The notes under the pieces were generated by a model that did not search any database, had not been told where the DNA came from, and saw only the letters and a list, made by a program, of their open reading frames with translations. The translations under genes and the position numbers were made by a program. A stretch of 64,000 bases of DNA from positions 8,964,705-9,028,704 of the forward strand of contig JABAKD010000006.1 of NCBI GenBank assembly GCA_012845835.1. The letters are read 5' to 3'. Position 1 is the stretch's first letter; the number at the start of each line of letters is the position of its first letter. This DNA is from Undaria pinnatifida. Taxonomy: Eukaryota; Sar; Phaeophyceae; Laminariales; Alariaceae. Shown one piece after another: positions 55,836 through 64,000 of this stretch.

Positions 55836-56429
55836 ATCCCTATACCAAATCTCTCAATCTCCATTCCAGCATTGATCTCCCAATCTAAAGCGAGACAGTA
55901 ACTATACGGGAAGGGAAAAATCCAACAAACAAGAGTATGCTGGTAAAATCCTCAACCAAAACCAATAACACCGTCTTCACTAAAAATAGCATTCCGCCCG
56001 ATAACAACGCCCCCCTGTTGTGCAAAAATATCACACCGCCCGATAACATCCGGCCCCCCTGTTGCGTACTCTGGGCGAGTAGGACAACAGAACGTGTCTG
56101 ATATATATAGAGCATCTCAAATCGAACTATAACAGCCCCCCTGCTATTAAGAGGTGCTCACCACGGGAGTATGCAAAAGGCAATGATTGCATCTGAATTT
56201 AAAAGTACTAAGGATACTAGTAATTTTGGGTCCCCTGTACGTTGTGCATACTTAACCAATAGCCAACGTGTACGGCACGATTCATCAAGACCATCGGCAT
56301 ATCTTACTGGCGTGTTAACCTTACTCGACGCATGAGTACATCCCAATACTTTCTCCAATTCCCTAAAAATAACTTCTCCGTTCCACTCACCCACCCCCAA
56401 TACCCGAAAAAATAAATAAATGCAAGAAA

Positions 56430-57857
56430 TCACCACAAATTCATCACAAAGTTGCGGTGAAAACGAAACGCCTCCGTGTGCAAAGGCTTGGTGAGAAAAT
56501 CAGCATGCTGCAGTGTCGACGCTACGTGGACAACCTCAAACTCCCCGTTAGCAACACGTTCCCGAAGGAAGTGATGACGGACATCAATGTGCTTACTGTT
56601 GGGAGTGGTCACAGGGTTTTTCCCCAAATGTATCGCCCCCTGGTTATCTTCCTTCACCGTGGTACACCCAACATCGCGGTCCGGGAAAATAAAACTCCAG
56701 AGATACCGCATGAAAATCGTCTCGCGAAAACCCGTGGCCATCGCCACATACTCTGCCTCCGTAGACGAAAGCGTAACGGATTTCTGCGTCCTAGAGTAGA
56801 ACGATACACAGGCACCAGCACACATGATAACTCCACCAGAGACAGACCTTCGGTCATTGGCCTCGTGCGCATAGTCCGCGTCCACGTACAACTCCAGCTG
56901 AACTCCATCACTCAGACCCCTCTGAAAAGTAATACCGTAAGTACTCGTCGATTTGATGTACATCACGATGTGCAGCGCTGCCTGCCAATGCAATAACTTT
57001 GGCGCTGCAGAGTACCTTGCCACCGCTCGAACCGCGTTAAGGATGTCCGGGCGGGTCTGATTCGCCAGCCACATCAAATGCCCTACCAACGACCGAAAAG
57101 GCTCATCAACGTCTGGTTCATCGTGATCAAACACCTCAAGCTTTAGGTCAACCACCGCAGGGATGCTCTTGCCGCGAGTGACACCAAACTTCGCTACGGT
57201 ACTTTCAGCGAAAACCTGCTGTGATATCGTCAACTTCCCTGCATCCCAGTCTCGAGAAAATCGGCAACCTGCGTACCACCGCAACTCCCCCAGGTTGTTG
57301 ATAGGAACGAACTGGTTCAGGTCCTCACAAAACTTGTCACACCTACTCTTAAGCCCCATTGCAAATATGTCATCCACATGCACTACTACTACGATAGAAA
57401 CGGCCCCCGCTTCAACCAAACGCATAACACACGCATCAGCCTCACACTGCTCAAAACCAAGACCCCTCATGCCGCGTACCAAGTGATGGTGCCATTGCCG
57501 CGACGCCTGCTTCAAACCATACAGGCTGCGGCACAACTTAACCACCTTACCGGACATCGACCCGCACCCCTTGGGGAGGCGCATGTAGACATCCTCACTT
57601 AGCTCTGACTGGACAAACGCCTGCTCGGCATCAAAATGGCATAAATCCAATTCCAACTCGCACGCTATGGCAGCCAGTAAACGAATACTCGCAACTGATG
57701 GGCACGGGGAATACGTCTCGAAATAATCAACGCCTGCACGCTGCCCAAAGCCCCGCGCTACCAGCCTGGCCTTTGCCCGCACTACTCTACCAAATTCGTT
57801 GACCTTCCAAGAATAAACCCACTTAGCAGAGATTACGTTGATGCCGTTTCGTTGCTA
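56430..57857 (-). CDS. Copia copy 1 reverse transcriptase and RNase H (pol 3' part)
   Basis: This region lies in the same frame as the upstream gag-pol ORF, after the TAG at 57857-57855. The first Met is at 57782. RT motifs are KWVYSWKVNEFGRVV (before the Met), KARLVARGFGQRAGVDYFET, LDLCHFDAEQAFVQSEL, LYGLKQASRQW, and the catalytic HVDDIF (about residue 125 from the Met). RNase H motifs are YVDADYAHE..DRRSVSGG, SSTEAEYVA and KHIDVRHHFLRE. The sequence ends at a stop before 56430. Function: copies element RNA to DNA in the virus-like particle and degrades the RNA template. Expression of this part would require read-through of the TAG. Confidence 0.9.
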
Positions 57858-60800
57858 AGTGTCACCACATCTCTTGTCCACCGCAGCGCCGAACGTCCCC
57901 GCGCGGTACAGACCGTCGAACTCAGTGTCCATGGCATCGAACCACACATCTCCGTGTTCATCCTCGCACGCTTCGCGATACGAGTCCGGCGTTACCAACT
58001 CACTCGCAGGGCATGAAGGCAGTTCAGGAGCGGGCATGTGCGGAGGAGACTGGTCGGCAATGATCATAGCGATATTCTCCCGCGCGGCTAGCATCGAAAC
58101 GAAGCCATGCTGCGGGCCCAGCCCCCCCCGTTGTCGCGCCGCCGACCGCGTCACCGCCGGCGATACCCGCGGTTGCTGCTGCTGCTGCACCGGCACCTCC
58201 ACAGAGGGTGGAGGCGCGGGCGAGGATTCCGGCGGTGCAACGGTCGCGGGCGGCGCAGGGGGAATGAACACGGGCAAGGACTCCGGTGATGCAACGGTCG
58301 CTGACGTCGGCTTCTGCTGCTGTGGTACGGACGACGCAGCAGGCAGGGGCGTGGGCGAAGACTCCGGCGTTACACCAGTCGATGGCGTCGACGGCTGGTA
58401 CCACACCTCGAAGCCCCGCGGCGCTTGCGATTGCTGGGCTGGGTCACTGACAGCCCCCCCCTTAGCCGGCGACGGGGACCCGGCAATCGCGGTCCCTCCA
58501 CCGAACGGCGCGCGCCGATAGCCCCACGTCACATCGGTCGAGTAGCTCGCGATGCCTGATGGCGACAGCATGATCTTGCTGCAATCCGAGGCGTGGTCGT
58601 TGCCGGAGTTCAGGTAGAAGCAGGGTTCCCCCTTCGGCTCTGACTTAGCCGCCCGCTTGACCTTGTGGCGTCCCGGCATCATGTATGGAAGTACGGGGCC
58701 CCTGTAAGGCCTCCCGTGGAACTTCTCGAACGAGCACATCATGCCGGGCTTTTCATCCACCCGCGCCATGAGGTTGAGCGCGTCGCACATCCACGTCCAT
58801 GCTTCCGGCCACGTGCGTTCATAGTTGAGCGCCTTGGCCGGAAACTCCACACCATCGAACATGGTCTGGAACTCCAAGAACGCAGCGTGACCCCCCTCGG
58901 CAACAAGAGCTAGCTTCCGCTCCACCCGCCCGTTGCGCTTCGGGCCGTCGACGGACGTGAACTCGCGGCGGATGTTGTTGTCGACCATCAGCCTTTGGAA
59001 CTCGGCGTTAGTGAATTCGGAGGCGTTGTCAGTGCGAAGGCATTCCGGCTGCCCGTAGGCATTTACGGCCGCCAGGAAAGTGCGGAAACCGAGGGTGACG
59101 GTGGCCGCGCTCTTGTCCGGCAGAAATACCGGCCAGCCCATGTTGGTGGCGTCGTCGACGATCATCAAACAGTACCGAGCGCCGCCTGTTGACGTCGGCA
59201 TAGGTCCTGCGAGGTCGGCGTACAGGCGCTGCATCCGCTTCTCAGCACGGCACGACGTGGACTTAGCGACGGCTTTGCGGATCCCCTTCCCCCCCGCGCA
59301 CCCGTCGTAATACCCCAAACGTCCCGTCACGTTGATTCCCATTTGACGAGCAGTCTCACGTAAAACGGTATCGTGGGCGTGGCCAAGGGAACAGTGCAAG
59401 TCGTTGATGTCTATCCATCTCTGCCTACCAGGCCTTAACACTGCAGCAGCAAGTGCAGGGGGTTTCTCGTGTCTCGCTACTCGAGTGGCCTCAACGTAGT
59501 TGCCGAACTTCTCCTTGCGGAAAAACACGCGTCCATCGAGCATGTGCGCCCCTTCGTGGTCAAGGGTAATGACGTGCTCCTCTTGGATCACGTTGAATGA
59601 GCAGAGGTCGAAAGGTACGCCAGGCACAAACGCCACATTCCTCAAGGTCACTGCTACGTCTTCAGCACAATGCATCACTACATCAACGCAACCAAAAAAC
59701 TGTACCTCCATCTTCTTTCCGTCACCAATGATCAAATACTTCTCGTCGGGGGCAGGGGGTCTCTTGTTGTAAAAGAGAGCAGAATCACCAGTACAATGGA
59801 TGGAAGCAGCACTATCTCCAATCAGAATCTTACTCCCAGGCCTTGTAGGCCTCACGAGACCACCCCCAACAGAAAGAGCATGCCACTTGCCGAAAGACGT
59901 TAAGTGCGCGACGAAGAGGGTGGGCCACTCGACCTGCTGTTCACTGCTGGCCGGCGCCTGGCTGTCGATAGTCGAGGAAAGCGGCCCGCCCTCGTAGGCT
60001 CCCCCGGCTCCTCCACTTCTCGGCTTTGGCTGACCATCGTCGCCCACACCGCCCCCGTCCCAGTGTGGTTCGCCTCCGCCCGCACCGCCCCCGTCCCATT
60101 GTTGTGCGCCTCCGCCCACACCGCCCCCGTCCCATTGTTGTGCGCCTCCGCCCACACCGCCCCCGTCCCATTGTTGTGCGCCTCCGCCCACACCGCCCCC
60201 GTCCCATTGTTGTGCGCCTCCGCCCACACCGCCCCCGTCCCATTGTTGTGCGCCTCCGCCCACACCGCCCCCGTCCCATTGTTGTGCGCCTCCGCCCACA
60301 CCGCCCCCGTCCCATTGCTGTACGCCTCCGCCCATACCGCCCCCGTCCAATGCGTCGCCGTGAATTACGAAGCCAGTTTGGTGCTGAGGCCAAGCTCCCG
60401 GTGGTGGTGGTGGTGGCGTGCTGCTGTAGTGCTCCTGGGGGGGCGGAGGGCCGTGCGGAGGGGCCGCGACAATGTTTGCATGCATGCGGGTGGGCGGAGC
60501 AGTGCGGCATTGCCTGGCCATGTGACCGTAAGCTCCACAAGTGCTGCAGACCCCCGAAAAAGCGTTCGGCGCTCGACAAATGTCGGACTTGTGCCCGAGG
60601 GCACCACACCGACCGTACTTGTACACTTCCCCCATGGACGCTCCTGGAGGCGGAGGAGACTCCGGCTGGTACCACCCACTTCCGGTGTTACCTGCCCCAC
60701 CATTGCCCCCCGGCCTCAGCTGGTGCTGGGGCTGCTGCTGCGGCTGGGGTGGGTGCTGCTGCTGTTGCTGCTGGTGCTGGTAACTATGGTCTGCACCCCC

Positions 60801-61086
60801 ACGCTGCTGCTGTTGCCCTCCCCCCAACTGCTGCTGCTGCTGCTGCCCATACGGCCGCTGCTGCAGCTGCTGTTGCTGCCCAAACGGCCGCTGCTGCCGC
60901 TGCTGTTGCTGCCCATACGGCCGCTGCTGCTGCTGCTGTTGCTGCCCGTACGGCCGCTGCTGCTGCTGCTGTTGCTGCCCATACGGCCGCTGCTGCTGCT
61001 GCTGTTGCTGCCCATACGGCCGCTGTTGCTGCTGCTGTTGCTGCCCATACGGCCGCTGCTGCTGCTGCTGTTGCTGTCCATACGAC

Positions 61087-61126
<40 letters not shown>

Positions 61127-61769
61127 CGGCGCCTAATCTGCCCTGAAAACCCCCACCGACGGCGAGGGCGTGGGGATCCGCCAACGGCGCAGCAGCCATT
61201 GACACGACCGCCGCTAACTTCCGCTCCTCCAACTCCTTCGTCTTGCGGTTAGCGTGGGAGGTGCGGACGATTCCCTCCATCTCCGATCGCGTGAGGCCGG
61301 GTCGAAGCAAGCTAGTGCGCTGCTCCACGTCGTAAAACTCAGACGGGAGACGACGTGTTAGTATGCGAACCACGTCGCGATCCGACTTGCGGATACCCAA
61401 TGTGGACAGCACATTGAGCTTCCCCTCAGCACGGGCAAAGAACAGCTTGGGGTCCTCATCCCCCCGCATCTCTATGTTCTCGAAGTCTTTCTCGAGGTGA
61501 TCTCGTTCGGCATCACCCTGCGGCTGATACCAGGCCATCACAGCCTTCCATGCTCCCTCCACCGACCCAGCGGCATGCATCCGTTCCTCCACAGGCTGTC
61601 CTTGCATGGCTTCCATGAGAAATTCCCATGCCTTCTCGCACTTCTCGACTCTCTGCTGCCCATGAAGATAGATGGATCGGTTGCGCTCCTCCATCCCTCC
61701 TAAGCCCCCGGCTATCCGAATAGGGTCGCTCGTGGGCTCAAGCGCCCCGATCAGACCCCGCGCCGTCAA
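57855..61769 (-). CDS. Copia copy 1 gag (main part), protease and integrase
   Basis: 1304 codons open in frame after the gag TAA. Gag comes first. A Gln-rich zone with about eight QQQQQQ-RPYG repeats spans residues 217-330. Next are two CCHC-type knuckles near 386-430: the second is intact (CSTCGAYGHMARQC), while the first has Tyr in place of its first Cys (YGRCGALGHKSDIC). Residues 475-575 are a 12-residue GGGVGGGAQQWD array. The protease carries GDSAASIHCTG at about 650, i.e. D-S-A instead of D-S/T-G. The GAG-pre-integrase/zinc region is at about 790-840, and its CxxC is YDGC here but CDGC in copy 2. The integrase DDE motif has ADLAGP about 850, RTDNASEF about 912 and VERK about 948. A Pro/Ser-rich linker follows. 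The sequence ends at TAG. Confidence 0.9.
60045..60350 (-). repeat. 36-bp tandem array in copia gag (about eight copies)
   Basis: The unit cccccgtcccattgttgtgc+gcctccgcccacaccg encodes GGGVGGGAQQWD on the element strand. Copies are nearly identical, so the array is recent. It is a coding minisatellite. Confidence 0.85.
60830..61125 (-). repeat. CTG/CAG-rich Gln tract in copia gag
   Basis: 33-bp units (six or seven Gln plus RPYG), ending in an uninterrupted (CTG)n of about 13 at 61090-61128 on the plus strand. Confidence 0.85.
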
Positions 61770-61775
61770 GAAAGC

Positions 61776-62123
61776 TTAGAACCTGTGTGACCACAGGTGC
61801 AGCTGACTCCGCCCATCAAACTTAGGCACCCGCATGCTGTTTTGCGACGACAAGATGAGCGCCGGGGGGGTCTGGTGGTGACGGTAATCTGGCTCCGGCA
61901 CAGGCTGCCCAGCACTTGCCTGCTGCATGGGCCGCCCGCTCCCCCCAGCGGTACCCGACTGAACCGCTGCCTCGGCGGACATCCTCAACGCTCTCTCCGC
62001 TGATAACGCCGCGTCTCGCTCAGCTACCGTCGCGTCTCTCTCAGCCAACGTCGCGTCTCGCTGAGCCAAATTAATCGACACTTCCTCCAGCTGCTGCCGA
62101 AGCAGCTCGGCCTCCTCGGCCAT
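61776..62123 (-). CDS. Copia copy 1 gag N-terminus, cut by a nonsense codon
   Basis: 115 codons from the ATG at 62123. Residues 1-50 form a heptad-type coiled coil (LLRQQLEEVSINLAQRDATL, AERDATVAERDAALSAERAL). Later comes the start of the copia gag domain (VPKFDGRSQLHLWSHRF). A TAA then falls inside the conserved gag block; the same frame resumes with AFL-ARGLIGALEP. It is a point nonsense change, not an authentic stop, judged by conservation on both sides. Confidence 0.85.
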   Translation of the reverse strand: MAEEAELLRQQLEEVSINLAQRDATLAERDATVAERDAALSAERALRMSAEAAVQSGTAGGSGRPMQQASAGQPVPEPDYRHHQTPPALILSSQNSMRVPKFDGRSQLHLWSHRF

Positions 62124-62171
62124 AACAGCAACCCTTCAGCAAGCTCCGGGCCCGGAAACCCACGATAATCG

Positions 62172-62571
62172 TGTTTTAATACGCTTGCTGAATAACGTGT
62201 TCTGTGTAACCACGCGGCGTGCCACTACGGCGTAGATCGAGGAGAGAAGATAAAATACTCGTACACCGGATACCAAATACACACCAGGTGGGTCAATACC
62301 GTTCTGTCAGAGACCGTACCATATAAACCACACACAGGAGGTAAGCCGCACCTGATTGTCACCGGCTGCACCACTCACATATATACGGGCAGTATCGTTA
62401 TCATCAAAGCCCGGGTCGTATCATTAACATCATCGACTGCCCCGCGGGGGGGCAGCTCCACACTCCGAGGCATATACCGAATAATGCCTCGACACATAAT
62501 ACGAAACCCCAGAATATACGAAACCGCCAAATATCCGCGGACCCGTATCGAACAACCGCATACCACAAACA
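62172..62571 (-). repeat. Copia copy 1 5' LTR (400 bp)
   Basis: Identical to 55282-55681 but for one transition. A TATATA motif on the element strand (about 62380-62388, GTATATATGTG) is a plausible TATA box. The sequence directly inside (minus strand CGATTATCGTGGGTTTCC) does not look like an initiator-tRNA primer site. Confidence 0.92.
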
Positions 62572-62576
62572 GCAGT
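62572..62576. repeat. Right target-site duplication of copia copy 1 (GCAGT)
   Basis: Direct repeat of 55277-55281. Confidence 0.9.
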
Positions 62577-63158
62577 TGGCACCGCGTGAAGAGACACGCG
62601 ATTCAGGTTTATCCGAGCCTCCCACGACACCCCCTGGCTGCCAATACCATGGATAGAGTTTATGGGTAGCGTTGGAGAACAAGCTCCCGGACAGCCGGAC
62701 GTAATCCCGCGCAGTAGATGGGAGCGTGGACAAGCGTCGGCGGGGCCACTCCCGTCTGCAGCGTCGGATAAAACACCATCCATATCAAGGCCCGCGCCCT
62801 CACAATCCTCAAGCCCGTTCACAACTCCCGTCGCAACCACGTCAGCGAAACTTCCCGCGCCCGCACCACCCTCACCCTTGCTAACAACTCCCGTCACAAC
62901 CACGTCGGTGTCACTGCCCGCGCCCGCACCACCCTCACCCCTGCTCACAACTCCCGTCGCCACCACGTCAGCGTCACCGCTTGCGCCCCCGCCGCTACTA
63001 CTGTCCATTAACACCGGCGGCTCCTTCGCGCCGTCCGGGGCGCTCTTCGGTTTGAACAAACCAAGCAATGTTCGCCCGCTCCCCACCGCCGCCGCGGCAC
63101 CAGCACCCCTGTCGACACACGTTGGTCGACATGCAACTTGCGACATGAGCAATAGCAA
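62577..63158 (-). CDS. Repetitive Gly/Ala/Val-rich ORF, possibly interrupted by copia copy 1
   Basis: Minus-strand ORF from a Met at 63158 (or 63146). It holds a GLFKPKSAPDGAKEPPVLMD stretch, then three roughly 21-residue repeats (DVVATGVVSRGEGGAGAGS type) encoded by a 63-bp minisatellite (about 62815-62990). It runs open into the LTR. Across the target duplication, the frame would continue open at 55276-55114 for 54 more codons to a stop. The plus strand also has a Pro/Thr/Ala-rich ORF here (62662-63162), so coding strand is uncertain. No family was recognised. Confidence 0.35.
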
Positions 63159-63389
63159 TTGATCAGCCGTGGAAAAAAAATACGAATTTGCTCCTGCTTT
63201 TCACATACACACATCGACATGAATGACCTGCAGTCTCATACACTGCGCGACTAAAATGCGTCCAGCGTGGCAGTTTTCAAACTGCTGAACACGCGCGAAA
63301 GACCTCCCGAAAAAATTGTGAAGCAGTGTATTATATTTTACAATTCTATATCATAAATAAGACATGGATTTAATGTACCGAATGTACCA

Positions 63390-63443
63390 CGCAGCTTGCA
63401 AATGTGAGTTTCAACCATTCAATCGGTCGTACTCACAGCTGAC
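63390..63443 (+). repeat. Short D-repeat end
   Basis: 'cgcagcttgcaaatgtgagtttcaaccattcaatcggtcgtactcacagctgacgt', also seen at 33423-33476. Confidence 0.45.
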
Positions 63444-63508
63444 GTTTTCATTTTTTGATCGAAACTGCTTGTCCTAGCGAATGCAACAACTGCTGTCCTC
63501 ACAAGTCC

Positions 63509-63754
63509 TCACTTGTGTTGAAGCGACTGTTCGTGAGTCTTCACGTGGGTCCGGCTCAATTGCTCTATATTGCGTCCGAAATCGCGCTTGCACTCGTTGC
63601 ACATCCAGTTGCCGCTGCTGGTCTTTGCAGCAATTTTTCCGATTGGCAAAAGTGCTTCGCTCGCATGCGAAAGGCGTGCAGGGACCAACAGGGACGCGGG
63701 GTAACTCAGTTGGTCCGCATTTCGCGCGGGATTTTTTTTGTCGATTTTGATCAT
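63509..63754 (-). CDS. Possible C2H2 zinc-finger exon
   Basis: 81-codon ORF. Its last third reads GNWMCNECKRDFGRNIEQLS followed by RTHVKTHEQ and a stop after LQHK. The spacing is Cys-x2-Cys-x14-His-x3-His with the conserved aromatic after the second Cys, close to a C2H2 finger (usual central spacing 12). A possible acceptor (aaagaccag|) lies just upstream of the finger, so this could be a terminal exon. One finger only, so it could be chance or a relic. Confidence 0.35.
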   Translation of the reverse strand: MIKIDKKNPARNADQLSYPASLLVPARLSHASEALLPIGKIAAKTSSGNWMCNECKRDFGRNIEQLSRTHVKTHEQSLQHK

Positions 63755-63778
63755 GCGGCTACGGCTTCTGGTATTGCT

Positions 63779-63826
63779 GCTCTGCTGCTGCTGCTGCTGC
63801 TGCTGCTGCAGCTGCTGCTGCCAAGG
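63779..63826 (+). repeat. (CTG)n microsatellite
   Basis: Tgctctgctgctgctgctgctgctgctgctgcagctgctgctgcc. A shorter one lies at 63951-63967. Confidence 0.85.
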
Positions 63827-64000
63827 CTAGGCTTCTGCTACTACTGCTGATGTTGTCAGTTATTGGGGAGGAGGCAGCACGGCACACACACTGCTCAATG
63901 GTGAGCATTTTTACATATTATAAAACCAGGGTTTTGTCTTTCCGGTGCTTGCCGCTGCTGCTGCTGCTACGAGGTACACGATACGCTCCAATACCACAGT

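Larger units (their letters stand above)
55282..62571 (-). mobile_element. Copia copy 1: young, near-complete Ty1/copia retrotransposon (7290 bp)
   Basis: Two 400-bp LTRs, a 5-bp GCAGT target duplication, a polypurine tract beside the 3' LTR, and one long reading frame in the order gag, protease, integrase, RT, RNase H (the Ty1/copia order). The frame is interrupted only by TAA at 61778-61776 (gag) and TAG at 57857-57855 (start of RT). There are no frameshifts. One LTR difference in 400 implies recent insertion. The stops make it non-autonomous unless suppressed. Confidence 0.92.

Noticed and set aside
60045-60350. Regular 36-bp repeats resembling a CRISPR array
   Set aside because: No spacers: the units are contiguous, nearly identical and encode GGGVGGGAQQWD in the copia frame.
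59904-61252. Plus-strand ORFs of about 410 codons rich in Leu/Ala/Pro
   Set aside because: Antisense shadows of the gag repeats (CTG/CAG and 36-bp arrays). They are stop-free only because the repeat lacks stops in all frames.
63695-63745. tRNA-like D-arm (ggggtaactcagttggt) followed by a 7-base loop
   Set aside because: No T-arm or B box and no acceptor pairing downstream. Not a tRNA gene.

Overview
This window looks like a repeat-choked piece of a nuclear genome from a stramenopile, most likely a brown alga (inference). The reasons are long GT-AG introns, a secreted protein built of LNR/Notch-like cysteine modules of a kind I recall from Ectocarpus, TTAGGG-type interstitial telomere sequence, Ty1/copia and LINE retroelements, and no bacterial gene organisation.

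Layout. (1) 1 to about 19.6 kb is one minus-strand gene: a signal-peptide exon (19361-19532), a 210-bp exon (13351-13560) and a 261-bp exon (1713-1973), joined in phase 1, with introns of about 5.8 and 11.4 kb. The gene runs off the left edge. The introns are almost solid non-autonomous DNA transposons, often nested. (2) 20-34 kb is intergenic or repeat sequence: more of the same elements, a TRIM-like mini-retroelement (24966-25852), a TIR element holding telomere-like repeats (28501-28803), a long-TIR element with a tandemly repeated tRNA-like module (30541-31770), and GC-tract-rich D repeats. (3) 34.9-37.1 kb is a 5'-truncated LINE with duplicated 3' ends. (4) 40-47.5 kb is an old, broken copia copy (copy 2) carrying three precisely datable MITE insertions. 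(5) 47.6-54 kb is D repeats with extreme G/C homopolymer tracts, plus more MITEs. (6) 55282-62571 is a young, almost complete copia element (copy 1) with 400-bp LTRs differing at one base and a GCAGT target duplication, but with two in-frame stops. (7) 62.6-64 kb holds a repetitive ORF that copy 1 may have split, and a possible C2H2 zinc-finger exon.

Main discovery. Four MITE families that look unrelated inside (here called A, B, C and F) share the same terminal architecture: GA at the tip, then C(T/C)ACG(A/G)TAG at exactly positions 9-17. All make 4-bp target duplications. Copy 2 gives an empty-site reference for three of them. This points to one unseen transposase mobilising a whole clan. 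Several families also show tandem amplification of their terminal segments.

No rRNA, complete tRNA gene, CRISPR array or bacterial operon is supported.
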